Source: Lottia gigantea (Eukaryota; Mollusca; Gastropoda; Lottiidae). Taken from it: 64,000 nucleotides of DNA. Location: assembly GCF_000327385.1 (NCBI RefSeq), contig NW_008710867.1:824674-888673 (forward strand). Reading direction: 5' to 3'. The notes beneath the pieces are model-generated. The model saw only the letters and a list, made by a program, of their open reading frames with translations. It was not told the DNA's origin and did no database searches. Shown here piece after piece: positions 31,672-44,227 of this stretch (positions are counted from its first letter, which is position 1; each line of letters opens with the position of its first letter). The translations under genes and the position numbers were made by a program.

Positions 31672-34600
31672 CTATTTTTTGGCCCCTAATAATTTTGCCT
31701 TTTCCGTAGCTATAGTAACAGCGTCTATGAGAGCACCACGGAATCCTGCTTTTTCTAAGGAATAAATAGCGTCTATTGTAGTGCCACCTGGTGAACAAAC
31801 TTCATCCTTCAATTGTCCCGGATGCTTTCCAGTTTCCAATACCATCTTAGCTGCCCCCTGTAAAATATATGAATAATTCAGTCAAATTTTAAATTGTGAC
31901 CCTCAGAAAGTATCCACAAAAAAAATGGGTATTTTACCTCGAATTTGCACTGCTCAAGATGGACGTTGACTCATCAAACCTAATTAATCTACTCACCAGT
32001 AAGGTTTGGGCAGCTAATTTTGTTGCTAAATCTCTTGGTAGACCCATTTTAACTCCACCATCAGACATGGCCTCTATTGCTACAAAAGCCTGAAAAGTGA
32101 AATATTACAATCAGTTATAATAAGCACTGGCACAAACATCAGCAGAACTTTGGATAGGAAAAATAAAGTTGTACTTACATAGGCAGGACCACTTCCACTC
32201 AAACCAGTAACAGCATCAAGATAAGTCTCTACCCCTTCTTCAACAATACCTATACTCTTTAATAGTTCTCCCACCATTTTACTGTCTGTAGGGTTGGCTG
32301 CATGCCCTGGAGTCACAACTGAAGCACCAGCTGAAACTAATGCTGGTGTGTTGGGCATTACTCTCACAACTCTTGTTCCTTTTGGCAAATTCTGAAACAG
32401 CAAAATAAATTCATTTGGGTTTGAATCATGCATCACCTTGAGATCTTGAATGAATCATCTTTTCAAATTATGCCAGTTATCCCAGCTGTAAATGGGTACA
32501 AAAAAGGACCAGGGCCAGCTGGTTGACATGATTCTGAGAACCTAAATAGTGCTTTGCATTTCTTATTTCAAGCATCATAAAGCCCCTCTTCAAGCTACAT
32601 CTCATGAGTTCTCTAGTACAAGTGTTGACCTCACAAATGCAGAGTGTTAGTATGAAATCCCCTTACCTCTTCTAGGGTGTCAATGGTTATACCAGCAGCT
32701 ATGGACACAAACAAGTTATCTTTGGTAACTTTGTGTGACACCTCGTTTAAAACTTTTTTAACTATATGTGGTTTGGTGGCTATGATCACCATGTTGCTAT
32801 TGTTGACCACATCAGTGTTGTGTGTCGTCGTCTTGGCTCCCATGTCCTGAAACAGGATACAGAATTTAATAGATCCTCTAGTTGTTCATTAGTTCAGGAG
32901 CAGAGAAACAGGATGCAAAATTTCATAGGTTCTCTAGTTGTTCATCAACTCAATAAAGAGCACAGAAGTCAGAGTGGCCAACATTGAAAAATCTTCAGTA
33001 TGGATCCTTTGAAAATAGTGCCATTAATATCTGATGCTAGTAATTTGCCCTATTGCACACTGTATGAAGTGACTCCCATACCTTCAGCATCTGTAAGCAT
33101 ATTGGGTTTGTGTCACTAGCTGTTATATTATTAGCTTTTACTAAACCTACAAATATAAAATATATTTCATAAGCTTATGATGTTAATGAAGTTATCTTTG
33201 GAATTATTGCAAAGTTCTACAAGACCTGCGCGTTTCCCATTGGACTAAAGCTTCTTTAACTGTGTGATTGGTTGCCTAAACATATCATATGCATCCATCA
33301 CCAACTCCCCCAGCCACTGTCTTTTGGACCCTTGGGGTCAATTACCTTTCGTTGTGCAGATAACATGAATAACAATGATAATTTTGTCTACAGTGATTTA
33401 CATTATGTTACGTGTTTACTTTCCATTTTTATTAGGCCATGAAACCCAATGCTGTGATAGATTAAGCTAATCAATACAATATTCTGTTTGTTTGTTTACA
33501 AAAAAATGAGGTTAAATGAGGTCACTAATAGTTCAATCTGGGGTCAATTTCTAATAGTAAACAGCTGATTTCATTTGTAAAACTGGTAATACTCAGGTTA
33601 TTTATTTGGTTGTGTTTGCCAGTCATGTCTGAGTAGTGCTCCAAAATGTCTATGACATCAATGGACATATCCTTATTGCTATTCCAGAGTCAAAATCATG
33701 GAGGTAACTTTGAAGCACCTGATGACACTCTGGTATTAAAAAAATGAATTTAGAAATAGGCAGGTATCTTTAAAGATTATTTATGGACCTAAAGTCAATA
33801 TCCTTGTGGTCAAATAGATAAAGACAGACTTTCATCGTTGAGACAAGATAAGCTATATATCTTTATTGCTTACAAAACACACAGAATAGTACAAAGTCCA
33901 AAAACATAATTGAATAAAGGGTTAGGTAATTAGAATTAGTGCTGTAACAACAAGGCAAGGTCTACTCCTCCTTTCAGAACCCTTGATGAATCTCAGCAAT
34001 TAAGTTTATCAACTTGGCATCCCTTCAAGAGTACATGGGTGCTGAATATGCCTTCTTTAAATGCACCCTGTTACTTCAAATTTCATCAGCCAAATGTGTT
34101 AATAAATTCTTGGAGTTTTTTTTCAAATGAAAACAGATTGCATCATAAAAAAATTCTGTTTATTTTGCCTGGTGTGCACTTCTTAACCTCTTTTTCTGTC
34201 ATGTCAACATGGCACATTGACAATTTAGTCGTGAGATACTTGTGCTAGACTTGGTGAAATTGTTTTCCACATTCTTTGAGTAAATTTATTCTAAAAATGG
34301 CAAAGAATAAAATGATAAACCAAGATGGCAATCTTAAATTTAAATTGAAACTTTTCCTAGATAAATTTTAAAAATGGTATGAGTTTTATTGCTTCACTGA
34401 GATCCTTGGGTTTGGATCAAAACAGTAACAAAAGGACATTTGATAAAGTCATTATCGAGGATCTTCAAAATCATTTTCTTTGATCTTACGAAGATCAAAG
34501 TCCCCAAAAAAGAGATGAAAAATTTCATCAGCCACATGGCAATGTTGATATAATTATGCAAATTATTGATTGACATGTCAAACGAGTTGCGCCCCTTGAA

Positions 34601-34723
34601 CTACTCACCCGAAGTGATGAAACCTTTAGCCAAAGCTTGGGCCATTCGGCCGGCCCCGATAAATCCGACCATTATGTCTTCTGGCAAGACGGTTGAATGC
34701 GGGCTCGATTTGGGGACAGACAT
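31672..34723 (-). CDS. PYCR: Pyrroline-5-carboxylate reductase
   Basis: Six exons on the minus strand join in frame: 34723-34609, 33146-33082, 32846-32667, 32391-32179, 32089-31997, 31857-31672; 283 aa. It reduces pyrroline-5-carboxylate to proline with NAD(P)H, the last step of proline synthesis. The N-terminal dinucleotide fold shows [34 protein letters not shown] and the catalytic and dimer segment [12 protein letters not shown] are all present, and the C-terminal signature [16 protein letters not shown] is intact. Length and lack of a long C-terminal extension resemble PYCR3 more than PYCR1 or PYCR2. No clear mitochondrial presequence is visible in the first 17 residues, which favours a cytosolic form. 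It is divergent from the MS4A-like gene with 956 bp between starts. Confidence 0.95.
32474..32550 (+). repeat. Dispersed CCAGCTGTAAATGGG repeat copy
   Basis: CCCAGCTGTAAATGGGTACA followed by GGACCAGGGCCAGCTGGTTG in a PYCR intron; same family as elsewhere in the window. Confidence 0.5.
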
Positions 34724-35679
34724 ACTTGAAAATGAAATTGATTATTGCGGAATTTGGTGTAAAGTTCACAATACTGTAGTAGTTGACATGCAGCTCACGA
34801 GTGATCGATCGACGCTCATGCGCTGAATTCTGTTATTTGATTGGTCTAGGGAGAAAATAAGCTCCACCCATTTGATATTATCTCCGCCTATTTTCATTCA
34901 TATGGGAATTTTTTTTACGCCTGAATTTCGTTGACGCATTTACGCCAAAATTCGTGCGTAGTAAACAATATTGATTTAATCAAATTACTTAATATGTCGG
35001 AATTAGCTGTCAAATTTCTTCACCCACACAATTATTTATTCTATTAAAGATTTTCAGCAAAGTATATATTAAATTTCTATTATTTCAATCATAGATAACC
35101 TATTTAATTGTTATCTTAACTTTAAAAGGTTTTTTTGTCGATTTTGATTGATCTTTTGTTGGAAATCCTGTGTTTCATTTTCGTTTCGGATGTGTTGATA
35201 TTTTGTTAACTCAGAGTGAAATTTCGTTTCCTTGAAAAGCCGAATCATGAATATATACGGTCACGTGATTTTTTATCAACTTCCGGTTTGAAGATGAATA
35301 TTTTGTTTATTTATTATAAATGAAGTTTTTGGAAGATATTTGGTAATTCTTCACTTGTTTCGACTTAAATCAAACAGGACATTTGTTGTGGACAATTTAA
35401 ATGTAGGTTTGATAATTTGTTTTCTCAACCTAAGTCTGAAATATACGAGATACACCCTAAAATGGTTGACCCATTTATGACCCAAGAGTGGGGTGGGGTA
35501 GTAAAAGGGCATGTAGTAGTGGTGTCCCCCCTTTTCAGTTTCCACCCCAGCAGTGATATTCATATCCAAAAACTTCCCTCATTCCATACTACACACAGTG
35601 CTTGGTCTTGCTTATAATAATTCATATCCCTGACAAAATCCTTCATTATCATGGCTTCTCTTCATTTTTTTATTACAGA
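34724..35679. promoter_or_regulatory. Shared upstream region of two divergent genes
   Basis: The 956 bp between the PYCR start (-) and the MS4A-like start (+) must hold both promoters. The acceptor TATTACAG just before the MS4A-like ATG implies that its first exon is untranslated and lies in this stretch. I cannot name individual sites. Confidence 0.4.
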
Positions 35680-37126
35680 ATGTCCAGAATGAATGTACAA
35701 TATGATCGTCAAATTAACGAAGAGGAGATCGAAGAGGATCCGTATTATTTCACCTATAACAGAGAGTTGACCACCAGACCTCATGCTTTACCAACTTCTA
35801 TTGGTATATTTCAAATCATCAGTGGCTTCATCTCAGCTATATTAGGTATGTATGCTTGTAATAGCTTGCAGTGCCATACCAGAGATGAAGGGTATGCAGT
35901 GCTAGACCAGAGATGAAGGTCATGCAGTGGTTTTTGAAAGGTATTCCTTTCCTTATATTCACTCTTTGGAATTTCAGGTACATTTGAAGTGTTTATTGTA
36001 CCAATGGCTGAAGCCTCAAGTGACGAACGAGTTCTTGAATTATCAAAACAAAATTGTTATGGTGCTGGATTATGGGGTGGACTCTTGGTAAGAATTTAAA
36101 ATCATATTCTATGACGCGATGCAATTTCACTTTGATGATTTCAAGCTCTGTGAAAACCTATGTACCGTACTTATTCAGTACACTTTCATAGGACATGGAT
36201 TACAACCCTTCAATTCCAACACTCTAATTTGTCCGAGCTTCAATCTGTCCACATTTGTATTTAATATGATGTTTTTTTTCTGTATTTTAGATGATATTAA
36301 CAGGAAGTACAGCTATTAGAGCCAGTATCAGTAAGCGAAACACAACTGTAAGTTCTTTGGAGTTTGTTATATATTTTATTTATGTTCTCAGCGCTTGTTA
36401 AACCGACAGCTATTTTTATTTCATTATTTATTTATATTTTACAGGTAGCCAGATTTTACAATTTAACCATAGTCACATTTTTCCTGTACATGTGTGTAAC
36501 AGTATTTTTAATGGTAGCTTATGGACAGGGCTGGACAACCAAAGACAAATATCCTGTAAGTCATTTATGTTATTAAGTTAGTTTGTCAACCCCCCACCCT
36601 TTTGGAAAGTTCCATACAGCTAATATTGTTTTAGTTAACAATCAATAGGCCTATGATTCCTTGAGAAGGAGATAATTCAGAGGCCATTCTTCATCTTATT
36701 ATCTTTGGGAATTTTAGTTCTATTCAAATATATACCAGTGTGACTTATGATTGCATTCCTTAAACATCTTATAACACTATGCGACCCAGTTTCTCATATT
36801 GATTCCTAAAGAGAGTTCTCAAGACCTGATAACAGCCGCTTGGCGACCTGGTTTACCAACCTTGCATTTCTTTCAATTAACTGAGATATAAATCTACCAA
36901 ATTTTTGTTTTTCCAGCCTGGTAGCAACATGCATATGGTACATTTATTTGTTACAGTGAATTCCTTGTTAGGACTTTTATTTGCCTTAACAGCTCTGGTG
37001 AAATATTTTAACATTGTGTTTAGTGATAGTGTGGATTTGTTGAGGAGGTGGAGAAACTGGTTCCTCTGTTGTTTCCCAAGACAAAGTCAGACTCAGCCGA
37101 GACAGGAACCAAACTTACTCATGTAG
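35680..37126 (+). CDS. MS4A/CD20-like four-pass membrane protein
   Basis: Five exons join in frame: 35680-35845, 35978-36087, 36291-36347, 36445-36555, 36917-37126; 217 aa. The acidic cytosolic N terminus (QINEEEIEEDPYYF) precedes four hydrophobic segments at about 40-62, 86-106, 115-137 and 153-175. The pattern of TSIGIFQIISGFISAILG in the first helix and GLWGGLLMILTGSTAIRASI in the second, followed by a basic cytosolic loop, resembles the MS4A (CD20-like) family; Cys-rich KRWRNWFLCCF-like residues near the C terminus could be palmitoylated. MS4A proteins form membrane oligomers and modulate signalling or calcium entry. No substrate can be inferred. AATAAA lies at 37941-37946. The gene converges on the claudin-like gene. 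Confidence 0.75.
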
Positions 37127-38819
37127 TAGGTCTGTCAGCTTGGTGCCAATTTTGGTAAGAAACATTGTTACTTTGTCATCGTAAGCATACAACACTAAAC
37201 CTGATTGGTTGATTTTAAAGACTTGATATATTAACCAATCAGAAGGTAATTATATGCGAAAAATCAAAAGTTACAAACATTCTGAACCAATTAAAATCAA
37301 TGAAATGTTTGAGATTAGGGCCCTGAAATGTAGATGATTCACTTCATGTTGTTCTTAAACATCTAGAAGTGTGTTTTAATTACATTGTTTGAGTGCCTTA
37401 TTTTATTTTTTAAAATCAACTTGGCAGTCTGCACTTGGGCATTACAGTGTGTTTTTTTAACAACACCTAAATGCAAAATTAAATGATAATTCCAATTTCC
37501 TTTTATAGTGGTTTTGTATATATTTTGCTGATGTTTGACTTTGTTACTGAAAGAATTTGTGAGTGTTTAATGCCGAGATCGAGAATGCATTGTGGGTAAA
37601 TGAGCAATTGATTTTGGCCTTGTGTTCGGTATCTTTTAATGATGGGTTTCGTCAAATTAATGGATAACTTCTGGCAAGATGAAACATTTTCTAAAACTGT
37701 TTTATGAATGCAGGGCTGAAGAATGACTTGATTTGAAATACATATCGATATATACCAGAAAGTAATGAAAATCCTAGGTTAATCATTGAATTTTAAGTAG
37801 AGCCAAGATCATTATACACATCTAGGAAAGAAGGACTGTTCTTGTTTGTGGAGCTTTCCTGGACGTGCATAAAAATGTTGTCGTTTGTTTATTTTATTTA
37901 TTTTTTATACTCTGGAGTTGTTTTGTTATGGAATCATGTCAATAAAAATTGTAAATATTTTGAAATTGGGTAACACTGTTTTTGTTCTTTGACTAAAATA
38001 TCCATTGTCTTGGACAATCATTTTTATTGTTAAGATTGCTCTGTGTAAATTTGTTGCATCCCGCATTGATTGGTAGGTTGGCCTTTGACAACTTTACATT
38101 TGATTTGGAAAAAAACATTTAGATACAATTATATTTTATTTAAAAAATTCAGATTATAAAAATAATGGCTATATAACAATGAAAGAGGAATTTTGATTTT
38201 AAAGATGGATACCTCATCTTGAAACAGGCTTGGTATGATCCATATATGTCATCTAAAATTTGGTATTTTAAAAGATGGGTCCCATATACGTCCTCTCAAG
38301 ATTTTTTTAATAAACGTTCCAATACATCTTTAAAATGGAATGTGCACATTTTTGGATACTATTCATCAAAATTTGAATAAATCTTTTAATTAATTTGCAA
38401 TTTTGATGGGAAAATTATTCAATAAAAGAAGGAAATTAGTTGAAAATGATTTAGAACTATGAATTATTCTACTTAAATATTAACAATTCATTGAAAATAA
38501 AAATGAATTAATGAATAAAGGAAAGCTATGAGGATATTAACAAAAATGATTTGCGTTACTATCAATATAATGAAATCTATTTAAAAGAATCTTTTTAAAA
38601 CTGAGCGACAGGGGTTTAGAATTGGTGGTAAGCCATCAATATATTTCACAAGGCAAGATTGTTTTGGATGGCGCAGCCCTGTGCTTTCAAGAGTTGGACA
38701 TTTGTTGAGTTGCCCCTCATGTCTAAAATTTCAAATAAAATTTCACAAATTCAGCTAGTAATTCTCTGAAGAATTGGCATCAATATTTTATGAGAAATAA
38801 GTTTGGTGTTGATGAAAAA
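37127..38819. other. Convergent 3' ends of two genes
   Basis: Contains the MS4A-like 3' UTR (AATAAA 37941-37946) and, on the minus strand, a signal TTTATT at 38135-38140 that may end the claudin-like transcript, leaving under 200 bp between the two. No further gene seen. Confidence 0.55.
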
Positions 38820-40162
38820 TTAGTAATTTCTGGCAGGTCTGTTATATTCTGTGTCATAAGGGTCATTTCTCTTTCCAACAATTTGTGATGAAGACCATAA
38901 CATAAAGGCTGCTCCTGCAACAAAGAGGAAGGACACGCTAGCGAATCCGTAGGACCAAGATAGATAATTCATGTCCGGTCTCGGAACCCAATCTCTGTCT
39001 TCCTTCATTACTCCAAATAATATTAATTCCGCAAATAAAACCAAACCTGAAAAAATAAAACCAAAAATTTGAATTGGTAAGGATTAAATCAATGCTTTTT
39101 TTTATAGAACATGATGACATTCTATTACTTGGTTTGTCAACTTGTCACTACAGTTTATATACCGCATGGTATGAAACTCTTGAGTAACACCATGATTTGG
39201 CTCTGATTTCTAGTTATATTTAAATGTAGACAAAACAGGTTTTGATTCTCAATGCCTATTGTGACACTTCAATATTACTACTTCTGAAAAGTAATATGTG
39301 TTGCTGAAATTCAGCTCTATCTGCTGGGGAAGTAAATCTTTGGTGAGAGTATATCTATAATACTTACATGCTATTAAGCTTCCAATACTGCTTACTAAAA
39401 GTATCATAGATTTCATATGTGAAGGAAAAAGACGGAAGAGATATAAAATCATGGCTATGGCAACCAGGCCTTGTAGTAGGAGTGAAAAACTAACTGCTAC
39501 TTGACACACAATAAACCATGCTGAAAAAAAGGACAATTTTTTATTGAAAGCTAGTCATAAAAGGTCCACATGTGGATCAGAAAAGGAGAAGGGGGGGGGA
39601 TAAAGAGGAACTTTTCTTATATTTTCCAATCAACCTGGGGAAGCCATCAATAAGATGGCTTTGAGAAGTCAAGAGCAAGAGGGAAAACCATTTCATGTCC
39701 TGATATTTATCAATATTGATCTAGATATCTATATTGATAGTCATAAATTATATAATGCTCAATGAGTAATGCATATAGGCGGCCATCTTCAAATCATACT
39801 ATACGACGCCATATTTAACAATTGTTCAGGTATATTGCAATTACAGGTGTGGACTTGGATTTACCTGGGCAAATATATTAAATTCAATACTTACGTGGCG
39901 AAATCCATTCCCAAATAGGTCTTATTTCTGGTCCGAATATATACCAACAGCCCAAAAATCGTTTTCCGCTGTAATCTTTATAAAATGTATAATCATTGAA
40001 GCAAACTTCCCAAAGACCAACTTTGACAAATCTGCCATGAAATTGTTCAAAAGATTCCACCCAATACGGACTGGCGAAAGCGATCAGCAAACACATAAAC
40101 GATAAACATAATAAAATGCATCCGATGACGGACTTTTGCTCTGGTTTCTTTTCTTCCTCCAT
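38820..40162 (-). CDS. Claudin/PMP22-like four-pass membrane protein
   Basis: Three exons on the minus strand join in frame: 40162-39895, 39520-39368, 39046-38820; 215 aa. Four hydrophobic segments are seen (about 11-33, 93-113, 122-145 and 170-192). The first extracellular loop carries the W-GLW-C-C signature of the claudin superfamily: SPYW, then GLWEVC, then GCW. Claudin-like proteins build cell junction barriers or act as channel and receptor partners in invertebrates. The C terminus (NDPYDTEYNRPARNY) is short, polar and ends in Tyr without an obvious PDZ-binding triplet. Which subfamily it belongs to cannot be said. It is divergent from the ZDHHC pair about 1.8 kb to the right. Confidence 0.75.
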
Positions 40163-41961
40163 TTTATATTAATGTCTACCTTTCCTCCATAACAAAATCT
40201 AATTAGGTCAGCTTTGAAATATGCCGCCTGGTTAATCAAGACGGATGTCTATTGTCATTTTATTCTGTTGACAGAGACTGGATATTCGGGGATATTATTG
40301 TATTTAATAGTCGTATATCCAGCCCGGACGAACAAGAAAGCTTTATTGTCTTTATGCGCAGTTGACAGAGACTGGTTAATCAAATCTGAAACACCTTTCA
40401 GGTGAGTCAGGTATACGTTTGATTTGTCATTTGGAGACTAAGAGCTCTGTATGGTTAGTCTCCCCTTGATAAGTTTTAAAATATATAAATTGGTATAAAT
40501 TTTTCCTCTAAAAAAAAAAACGAACTTTGCGCAATAAAAATCAATGTTAATGTGAAAAATGAATTCATTTTCGACATTATTATCTAATATTTGGTGATGA
40601 CAAAAAACGTAAGGATACACAGGGACACAGGCATAGGGGTGTGCCTTTTTGTCGGGCAGGACCCCCAACCACTGAGATTGCGGGCAAAAGATTTAGAGCG
40701 AAACGGTATTGTTTTGGAGTGCATATTATCTAAGATTTCGGTCAAATATTCTCTGTCGCTTCACGTTATTAATCACAAGGAGAAAATCTCTTACCCCTCC
40801 TCCTCTTTACCCAAGTTTGGAGTTTACAAATAAGAAGGCAATTAACGAAGGAGAGGGATATTAAAGTATAACATTAAATAATATGCTTGATTACATTCTA
40901 AAAGTTTTCTGTGTCGGAGGTGTATAAGCGCGTGCATCATTTTAACTTTTTTAATCTTCAAAATTGAAAACCCTTCCTCTTTATCATGGCGGGAAAAGGC
41001 ACTGGGATAAAATTGATCGACACTTCAAAAAGTATCACATAAAACATAAGAAAATGAACATTTTATTACTTTGAAAAGAAGATGCTAAAGAATGCATCTC
41101 GAAGATTGGTTCCGAGACAAAAAATGACCCTTTTACTCAAGAAATTGGTGAGTTTTATTGCTTTATGAACGGAGTGTTCTCGAAATTCTCGGTGTGTATT
41201 TTCTAAAAATTCTCGATGTGTATTTTCTCATATTTGGTGTATCAGACTGAATATTTTACTCAATATATATTTTTTCATCATTGTGGCGCCAATTTCTAAA
41301 AATATTGGTAAAATTTTGAAGATTTGCCACGTTGTTTGAAATAAAGAATTAATTGTGTTCTGAATTTTTTTATTACCATTGGATTCAATGGGATTATCTG
41401 CCCCTGTTTCCCATGAAAACGATAGCGCTATGGCAGATGCGCTATTTCGCGTGTTTGTATAGTTCATTAGCGTTAATCCAATTAATTTCGATTGTTAAAT
41501 TAATTATTAAGCCGTTGTCAACGCAACCGACCATGGTTTGGAGAATAACAAATGCTTTTCTCAATAAAATTGAAATTTTCATTCATGTCATTGAATTTAG
41601 AGTTTGATAAGTCGCTTGATTATTTTTTGGAGTTCTTAATTTCTTCAAACTTCAAAGAGGCCATTGCTGAATTAGGAAAAGTATCGAAGGTGAGGCTATT
41701 TTATTTAATTCAAATTTATTGAAAAGAAAAGAAAGAAAAATATTTTAGATATGACCTCAGAGCCAGAAAAGCTTAAATCCCTCTGATCAGTAAAATCCGT
41801 CATTTTGTTTTGGGTTATTTAGGCTAGTGAAAAGGGACATGTTCACCCCTCCACCTTATGGCACTCTGTGATTGGGTTTGTCCACATAGCATCACATTAT
41901 GAGAGTCCACATAGATCATAATTGTTTTTAGTTTTTCTTATTGTTTTTATTATTCTATTAG
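40163..41961. other. Intergenic between divergent genes
   Basis: Promoter side of both the claudin-like gene (-) and the first ZDHHC gene (+). An untranslated exon of the latter probably lies here, as TATTCTATTAG immediately precedes its ATG. Open frames at 40214-41607 show no family content. Confidence 0.5.
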
Positions 41962-43329
41962 ATGTCCACTACTGTAACAATTGGTACACAGGATAATGCA
42001 GACTCTGCCACCTTAATGGACAAATGGAAGAAATGCTACAGATCTAAACCTAAGGGCAATAAAACCAAGTTGTTTTCAAGACTGTTGGTGCTGTTCTTGA
42101 TAGCAACGACTCTTTACACAGAGCTGCGATATACCATTGCTTATACGTACAGCCATTATGACCCTTGGACCATATACTATATCAAAGTTCTGGCGGTATA
42201 TTGCATTGTTATGTTTTCTGCTTATTGGTTGTCGTGTATGTTATATGGGACCGCTGTGGAAAACAGTAAGTGTTAGATCTTACAGGGATATATGGTTGTC
42301 TAAATATTGACTCTTAACCAGCTGATAGAGTCAAAACGCTTAGGCCTATAGTTGTCAGGGGCGTTTGTAGGAAATATCAGGTGAGCGGGCCGAGCAGGGG
42401 CCACATAATCCTCCCAACAGGCCACAGGCCATTCATTCCCTATGTAATCAACTAGAGGGGTGTCTTACCAGCTGATAGATCTTAAAGGGAAATACCTCTC
42501 TAAACATTTGACATCTGTCGATAGAGCTTAAGTTAAGAACTTATGAATTGATTAAATGATTTAACAATGTATATTTTAAATTGTAGGTAGAGATCAAGAG
42601 ATACCCAGTTATTACAAAACGAAGACATTACCATTGTATCACAAACCATCACAACTACCTGGGACAGTCACATCACGATCGGCAGAGAACGCAGATGTTC
42701 AACAACGTCACGATAATCACGATAACGATGTCTTCCAGTGGAGTCACTGCCAGAAATGTGACTTAAGAACACCCCCTCGAGCTCATCATTGCAATGTTTG
42801 TGATAAATGCATCTTAAAAAGAGACCATCATTGTTATTTTCTGGGCGTTTGTATTGGCTTTAAAAATCAACGCTATTTTGTGATCATGACCTTTTATGGA
42901 GCAGTCGTTTCTTTTTGGGGTTTATATCTGTCTTTGGTGTATTTTTCTAACAATATTTGGCCATTCGTATCTCTGTCAGATGTTTTTCTACCGGTGACTT
43001 TTTATCGAACAATTTTTGGCGATTTTTCGTTCAACCATTTCTTAATAGTGTACCATATGTATTGTTTCGCTTGTTTTGGTCCCGTGGCTACTTTTTACTT
43101 TTCCAGTCAATTTACAATCATTTCCAAAGGCGTGACCTTGTACGAACTTGCCAAAAATGTTCCGGTGCGGAATACCAATTCCATAGACAAAAATTTCCGT
43201 TCTGTTTTCGGTGATTTTTGGTACGTGAATTTTGTGTTTCCTGGTCAAATTCTGTTCCATCAAACTGAAGATGGATATTTTTGGGACGGAATTAAAGTTT
43301 TGAATTCACATGAAAAATCCATGAAATAA
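41962..43329 (+). CDS. ZDHHC22/24-like protein S-acyltransferase, copy 1 (DHHC)
   Basis: Two coding exons, 41962-42265 and 42587-43329, join at phase 1 to give 348 aa. DHHC enzymes transfer fatty acyl groups to cysteines of membrane proteins in the Golgi or ER. Two hydrophobic segments precede and two follow the Cys-rich domain, which reads HCQKCDLRTPPRAHHCNVC then DKCILKRDHHCYFLGVCIG, with all zinc-binding Cys and His plus the catalytic DHHC present. TLYELAKNVPVRNT and KNFRSVFGDFW in the C-terminal part match the ZDHHC22/24 branch. Hydrophobic content and length (human ZDHHC22 263 aa, ZDHHC24 284 aa) suggest a longer N terminus here. AATAAA occurs at 43420-43425 and 43479-43484. The next gene is a tandem paralogue. 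Confidence 0.9.
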
Positions 43330-44227
43330 ATCAGTATAAGTTATTTATTTATTCCTTGATATAATTTATAATTTATATGCAGTTAGTTATATGTTATATT
43401 TTATTATTTTTTATATAAAAATAAACTGTTTATTATCATTATATTTACATTGAGAATTGATATGAGATTTTTATTTTGAATAAATCCCATTCCTACATTC
43501 TGTTACATAAAAAAGTAATTTTCCTCATTGCACACTTTATGGTATTGGTTAATTTCATTTCTTTACACGCAGAATCAAGCCAAATCAAATCGTATTATAA
43601 GAGCAAATTTTTAGGAGTCATTTGTAGTCTGATTATTAAAAATTTGACTTGAATCGAGTTGTCTCCCTTCAACCATATACTCTATTGAATTCAGATTTCC
43701 CAATGGCCCTGTTTCCATTGACAATAAAATAAATAAATAAATAAAGACATGCTTGGAATAACCAAACTTGTTGATGATTATTAGACATGTCTCTTCGCGA
43801 ATTTTTGCCTTTGGTGATGCTGTAAAGGTGAGGCAGTGCTGGATCTGCACAAGATAACAGTCTGTAATTGAGGAATTGGAGAAGTATCCCTTAAGGTATT
43901 TGCTATCTTTTAAGTTTTACTCTTATACGTAGACTCCAACATCAGGGATGCAAAATCGAAAGACTCAGATGTTCCAGAAGGATGACCATGTCTTGTCTCC
44001 GATATGTTTTTGGGGACATCTTTTAAAGTACTATGTAATTTTGTAATGAAACTTGGGAACTTGGTGAAGCCTAGAAAGTTCCTCTAAGCTCTGCATCAGA
44101 TTCAGCTTTACAGAAACTACTGAAGATTGCCAAATGAGCTTAAAGCTGCTAGGTTCATTAATATCCTTTTTTTATGCCATTACCAAAAACATGTTAATGA
44201 ATGTGATTTTCTATTGCAGATTCCAAA
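43330..44227. other. Spacer between tandem ZDHHC genes
   Basis: Contains the 3' UTR of copy 1, a short AAAT run near 43.73 kb and a reversed copy of the GTGCAATGAGGAAAATT dispersed fragment near 43.52-43.55 kb. The acceptor TATTGCAG nine bases before the next ATG suggests an untranslated first exon in this spacer. Confidence 0.5.
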